Origin: Chara braunii | Taxonomy: Eukaryota; Streptophyta; Charophyceae; Charales; Characeae | Length of the DNA: 30,119 bases | Reading direction: 5' to 3' | Assembly (NCBI GenBank): GCA_003427395.1 | Contig: BFEA01000176.1 | Location: 524,630 to 554,748 of the forward strand | In this document: piece after piece, positions 26,475 through 30,119 of the stretch | Layout of the letters: each line of letters starts with the position of its first letter | How positions within the stretch are numbered: position 1 is the first letter of the stretch | Program-made: the position numbers and the translations under genes | Notes under the pieces: model-generated | The model's database searches: none | What the model saw: the letters and a program-made list of their open reading frames with translations, nothing else | Told to the model about the DNA's origin: nothing

Positions 26475-28305
26475 CATATTCGAGCGTTTAGGATCAGGCT
26501 AGCACTAGCCAGCTACTCTTTCTCTGTGTTTTGTTGGTTTGGTGTCACTTACATGGCCTAATTCTTTGCCCTCCTTTGTAGCATGGGCTGTCTTGTCGAT
26601 GAAGTAATGTCTGTGGGTGGCAACAAGTTCTTTCTGGGGTGGGAGTTTGGGGTTTTGGCCACAATATCTCTGCGAGGAGGCTCAGAGAGTGTTTGCTGTG
26701 GGTGCCATTCCCGTGGGCAGATTGTTCAGAGCACATGAAAGAATGGGGTGCCTTCTAGGATGTTTTAAGCAGTAGCGCTCCTGGTGTCACGTGGAGATCT
26801 TGTGGAATTTGGCATAGTTCTCGCAGTGGCCTTATGTAGCACTAGGACCATCTGATTCTGCAGGTTGCGCGGCAGGGGGAGGTTCATGGCACTCTTGGTG
26901 TTGCGTACAGGTCCTGCGGTGTACTTATGATTTGTGGCGGCGTTGTAGGCCGTCGCAGAGGGCTCTAATTTATTTTTTCTAGACCATTGGCATGTGTGGT
27001 CGGTACTTTTTGTTAGTGGAGCCTTTTGTGTTATGCTGTTTTGTGGTTTTGCCTGCCTATGTGGAGGGCTCTCCAAGTTTTTTGGGACCTATGGCGGATG
27101 GGGCCGGTGCTTTCTTGCTGGTGGAGTCCTCCTGTCTTAGGTAAGTTGCTTCTTGCCCTCCACCCTTTTATGGATCAAATAAATATATATATGTCCAAGT
27201 GTGCCGCTTTGGTGACAGACGGGTGTGTGGGCACTTGAATCTAGCATCCCAATTGAACAGATGAAGAACAGTAGAATGCAAACAACAACAACAACAACAA
27301 CAGCAACAACGAAAGAAAACCAAGAGGAGAGGGGAGGAGGGACCGGTAAGCGTTCGGTAGCGCCGCGTTAGCACTAAGGCAGCGCTAATCCGTTTTCGAA
27401 TTTAGCGGAGTCCTAGCGCTCCACGGCTGGCCGACGTTTGGCGGGAAAGCACGCTAGTCGAAGTCCTGTGGCCACGCGGTATGGAAAGACTGGCGTCTCG
27501 ACTGGAAGAAGACATAGACATAGTCTTCGGTTGCTCATATCCGAACCTCTCCTTGAGTGGAGAGGGAGTGCCTTTGCACTCAAGGATAGGGGCCCCAGGT
27601 GACTTCCTCCTCTGTCCCACCTCTCACTTCACTAAGTTTCTACCCTTGGAAAATACCGAAACATTTTCTCTTCAAACCCTAATATCGGTGGTTGCAACAT
27701 CATGTTGACTACTAGTGCCCGCGAAAGCAGGCCCGAGTCTCAGGCACAGATAACCGATGGGAGCCGCTGACCCAGAGCTACAAGTGCAAGTACTGGAAGA
27801 ATGATCCGGGACGGCGTCGCGGTGGGCAGTGAGAGAGCCTGCAGCAATGGTGGCAGCGCGCCAGAAGATTTCAGAACAGGAGCGCCAATCTCGGCATGGG
27901 ATCTCGTGGAAGATCTGGAGCTTTGAGGCTCTGCTTTTGGTGCTGGTTATACAGATGCATTCATTGGCTTTCCCATTCTTATGCTTAGTATCTGGCCATA
28001 TCCATTGCTAATGGGCAGTTAGACCTCCTGGCAGCATGCATCTGCTGGACATAGTTTGTTAGATTCACGGGCCGTGTGGTTTCTTACGCTGATAGAAACC
28101 CTGTTTTCTCTGTCGTATCTAGGTAACGATTGAGGTTGCTGTCGCTTGAATTTCCTGGGCAGTAAGATTCTCCCCTGGCGTTGATACATATATTGCCTAT
28201 AGTGTTTAGTACTTAGAAACATTTAATGTAATGGACACAGTCATGGGTCATAGTAGTATGATCATGCAGCAAGCTATTTAAATATGTGTTAGCAGCCTAA
28301 AAATG
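26473..28305. other. Gene-free stretch of 1.8 kb
   Basis: Only short features are seen: (ACA)n at 27280-27310, a small AT run (ATATATATAT, 27183-27192) and an 8-bp hairpin CTTGAGTG/CACTCAAG near 27552-27584. A 75-codon + strand frame (27481-27708) and a 103-codon - strand frame (26765-27076) have no recognised domain. Introns or UTRs of an unrecognised host gene cannot be excluded. Confidence 0.4.
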
Positions 28306-28309
28306 AGAG

Positions 28310-29345
28310 GAAGTAATTGTTGAGTGGGTCAGGGTAAAACTTATGGAGCCACCAGCAGCGGTGCTACCTTGAGCAGTGAGAGTGGGACAAGGGGCAGTGG
28401 GAACGCAACTGGTAGGGAGGAAAGAGAGAACCGGTGAAGAGCAAACTTGACGTGTATGCATTGGGTGCGTGGTGGGAAACCCGTCTCGGCAGCTCAGGCT
28501 CTTTACAGTGCTGTGGGCAGTGAGGATGAAAAGGTTGCCCTGATAGAGCTGAGGGAATCATGATGGATGAGAAATTTAGTTGATATGCCTGCAGTTGCTT
28601 TGAGAAGGTCGCGGTAGTAGTTCACAAATAGAAGAGGGAAGTAACTTAGAGTAGTTCAGGGCGAAAGTCACGGAGCCAGTAGTAGTGGTGCCACCTTCAG
28701 CAGTGAGAGTGGGTCAAGGGGCAGTGGGAACGCTACTGGTAGGGAGGCAAGAGAGAACAGGTGAAGAGCAAACTTGAGGTGTATCCATTGGGTGTCTGGT
28801 GGGAAACCCGTCTCGGCAGCTCAGGCTCTTTACAGTGCTTGGGGCAGTAAGGATGAGAAGCTTGCCCGGATAGAATTGAGGGAACCATTGTGGGCGAGGA
28901 ATGTATTTGATAGGTCTGCGGTTGTTCTGAGAAGGCTCTTGCCCAAATTCATCAACAGAAGAGGGAAGTAATTCAGCTCAGAGTACTATGTAGTATGTAA
29001 CATTGATAATTTGTATTGTAAGGGACGCTGGACCCATTTTCCAGCAGGCGAAGCTCCCCACCAATGGACCGGAGCCACTAGTAAAGCAGCTAGGGGTGTA
29101 CGCTCTTATCAGCACTGCTAGCTGTGAATACTAGTGTTAAAAAAAAAAGAAAGAAAGAAAGTCCACGGAACTACTAGTAGTGGTGCCACCTTGAACAGTG
29201 GGAATGTGACAAGGGACAGTGGGAACGGTACTGGCTGGGAGGAAAGAGAGAACCGGTGAAAAGCAGACTTGAGGTGTACCCATTGGTTGTGCGGTGAGAA
29301 ACCCGTCTTGGCAGCTCAGGCTCTTCACAGTGTTTCGGACAGTGA
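28310..29345 (+). repeat. About 335-bp coding-like tandem repeat, three units
   Basis: Units begin near 28310, 28643 and (after an inserted LINE tail) 29161. Each carries GGCAGTGGGAACG, AGAGAGAAC, GGGAAACCCGTCTCGGCAGC or close variants. One + strand frame is conserved between units (for example GGKPVSAAQALYSA in units 1 and 2, with EKPVLAAQALHS in unit 3), and a TGA sits at the same place (after GREERENR or its variants) in all three. Unit 2 stays open to FINRRGK before a stop. Unit 1 has extra stops. This suggests a duplicated, decayed exon or element ORF. No domain assigned. Confidence 0.7.
29022..29160 (+). mobile_element. LINE 3' tail copy with A-rich end, inserted in the 335-bp repeat
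   Basis: GGGACGCTGGACCCATTTTC, CTCCCCACCAATGGA, a hairpin AGCTAGGGGTG...CACTGCTAGCT around CTCTTAT, and a tail AAAAAAAAAAGAAAGAAAG. The third unit of the tandem repeat resumes directly after the tail. Confidence 0.8.
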
Positions 29346-29952
29346 GAGACGAGGGGATCACTCTGCTCCTAGGGTTTCTAGTAGTAGATTTGGTTGGTAA
29401 TGAATGGTATGTCCGGCTTTATTCGGTTTTCGAATTCATTTTATTTTGCTAGTTTAGACTAAGCTAAACCGGCTGATGCTGCCGGGATAACTCCGGGTTG
29501 AATTGTGAGGTCCCCGGCTCGTGAATTGAATTTTGCAATATATGAGGTTTTTCTTTGAAAAAAAAAACAAAAACAAAAAAAAGAATGCAAGTGAGATGCT
29601 TTTGTAGGACAGGGGATGGATGCGGGCCTGTCCAAAGTTGAGACCAAGGAGTAGTGCTTGTGATCAGGGCATTTCTTTTTTGGCGGAGGCAACGGAGGCG
29701 CAGAGGGGAAGAAGAAGGATGGGGGCCGATAATTTTCTAAATCTGGCAAGCTTTCATCATCGTGGATCAGTCCGAACTATTCTGATACTGAACCCAAGAC
29801 TTCCTTGGCGGTAGAGGTGTATTTGATTCCAGAACTGGTTAAGATGTTCAGAGGTCTAGGTTAGCTCGGGTGTTGTCGAAGGAGGAAGGTAATTCACTGG
29901 CCAATCATGGACTGCTGCCAGAAGTAGGTCTGGGAGCTTGAGCAGTATAACT
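29346..29952. other. Gene-free stretch
   Basis: No gene recognised. An A-rich tract lies at 29560-29582. Confidence 0.45.
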
Positions 29953-30056
29953 ACCATCTTCACCCGAACAGAACGCCCGGTAATTATCACCGTATCTGGG
30001 CTGAAAGTTGTGCCAAATACAGCTATAATGACCTGGCATTCTATTCGGGTGAAGAC

Positions 30057-30058
<2 letters not shown>
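29953..30058. mobile_element. Foldback MITE (TCTTCACC family)
   Basis: The left arm ACCATCTTCACCCGAACAGA and right arm TCTATTCGGGTGAAGACGG form a long imperfect stem, continuing inward with GGTAATTAT / ATAATGACC and GTATCTGG / CCAAATAC. It is the same family as 24047-24157 and 2883-2980. It abuts the terminal (GA)n. Confidence 0.78.

Positions 30059-30061
<3 letters not shown>

Positions 30062-30119
<58 letters not shown>
30062..30119. repeat. (GA)n microsatellite at window end
   Basis: Pure AG repeats to the last base, as at the start of the window. Confidence 0.97.

Noticed and set aside
27481-27708. 75-codon + strand frame as a host gene
   Set aside because: Starts with a plausible Met, but there is no recognised domain, no clear promoter or splice pattern, and a competing frame on the other strand.
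28774-28971. BED-type zinc finger reading of the 335-bp repeat frame
   Set aside because: A Cys-x2 and GG spacing loosely resembles BED fingers, but the second Cys and the His pair are not present.

Overview
The window looks like repeat-dense nuclear DNA from a large plant-lineage genome. I found no intact host gene, no tRNA or rRNA gene, no CRISPR array and no bacterial-style operon. Two things point to the green lineage. The U6 snRNA fragment has a plant-type 5' stem (GTCCTTCGGGAC). The LINEs are of the kind with an RNase-H-less C-terminus carrying a zf-RVT zinc knuckle, common in plants and charophyte algae. A streptophyte alga such as Chara fits the style of the repeats, but that is inference and no taxon-specific gene is visible. 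Many long T, A, G and CA/GA tracts, five N sites and a leftover sequencing adapter show a short-read scaffold. The window starts and ends in (GA)n, as if it were a whole scaffold broken at microsatellites.

Layout. 1-3.7 kb: short foldback and inverted-repeat elements (443-571, 2685-2809, 2883-2980, 3488-3698) and a larger inverted-repeat element with a polypurine core (919-1481). 4.2-5.5 kb: a duplicated contig end around a single N, a truncated U6 snRNA fused to an A-rich tract, and a Nextera mate-pair junction adapter (5407-5444). 6.3-10.8 kb: satellites and tandem repeats (25-bp palindromic, about 230-bp, 8-bp) and a tRNA-derived SINE. 12.5-15.0 kb: the 3' part of a LINE on the + strand, split by two non-autonomous DNA transposons with readable target-site duplications (3 bp at 12794-13229, 8 bp at 13294-13895). 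15.0-22.2 kb: LINE remains on the - strand. They include a proline-rich ORF1 end, endonuclease pieces, a reverse transcriptase with VADD in place of YADD, a zf-RVT domain and a 3' tail, and are broken by stops, a 41-bp duplication, a 140-base gap and nested insertions. 22.7-25.1 kb: another LINE tail, a perfect 47-bp-arm hairpin MITE and a PIF/Harbinger-like MITE. 25.8-30.1 kb: a 25-bp tandem repeat, a CA tract, a roughly 335-bp coding-like tandem repeat split by a LINE tail, and a final foldback MITE.

The parts mostly relate by nesting. The same LINE 3' tail, with two conserved hairpins and a poly(A) end, recurs at eight sites on both strands, some attached to LINE coding remnants and some alone. 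The DNA elements share one architecture: a short terminal inverted repeat next to a dense array of one 6-7 base motif, with a different motif in each element. These nested and shared structures, the U6 chimera and the assembly artefacts are the main points of interest.
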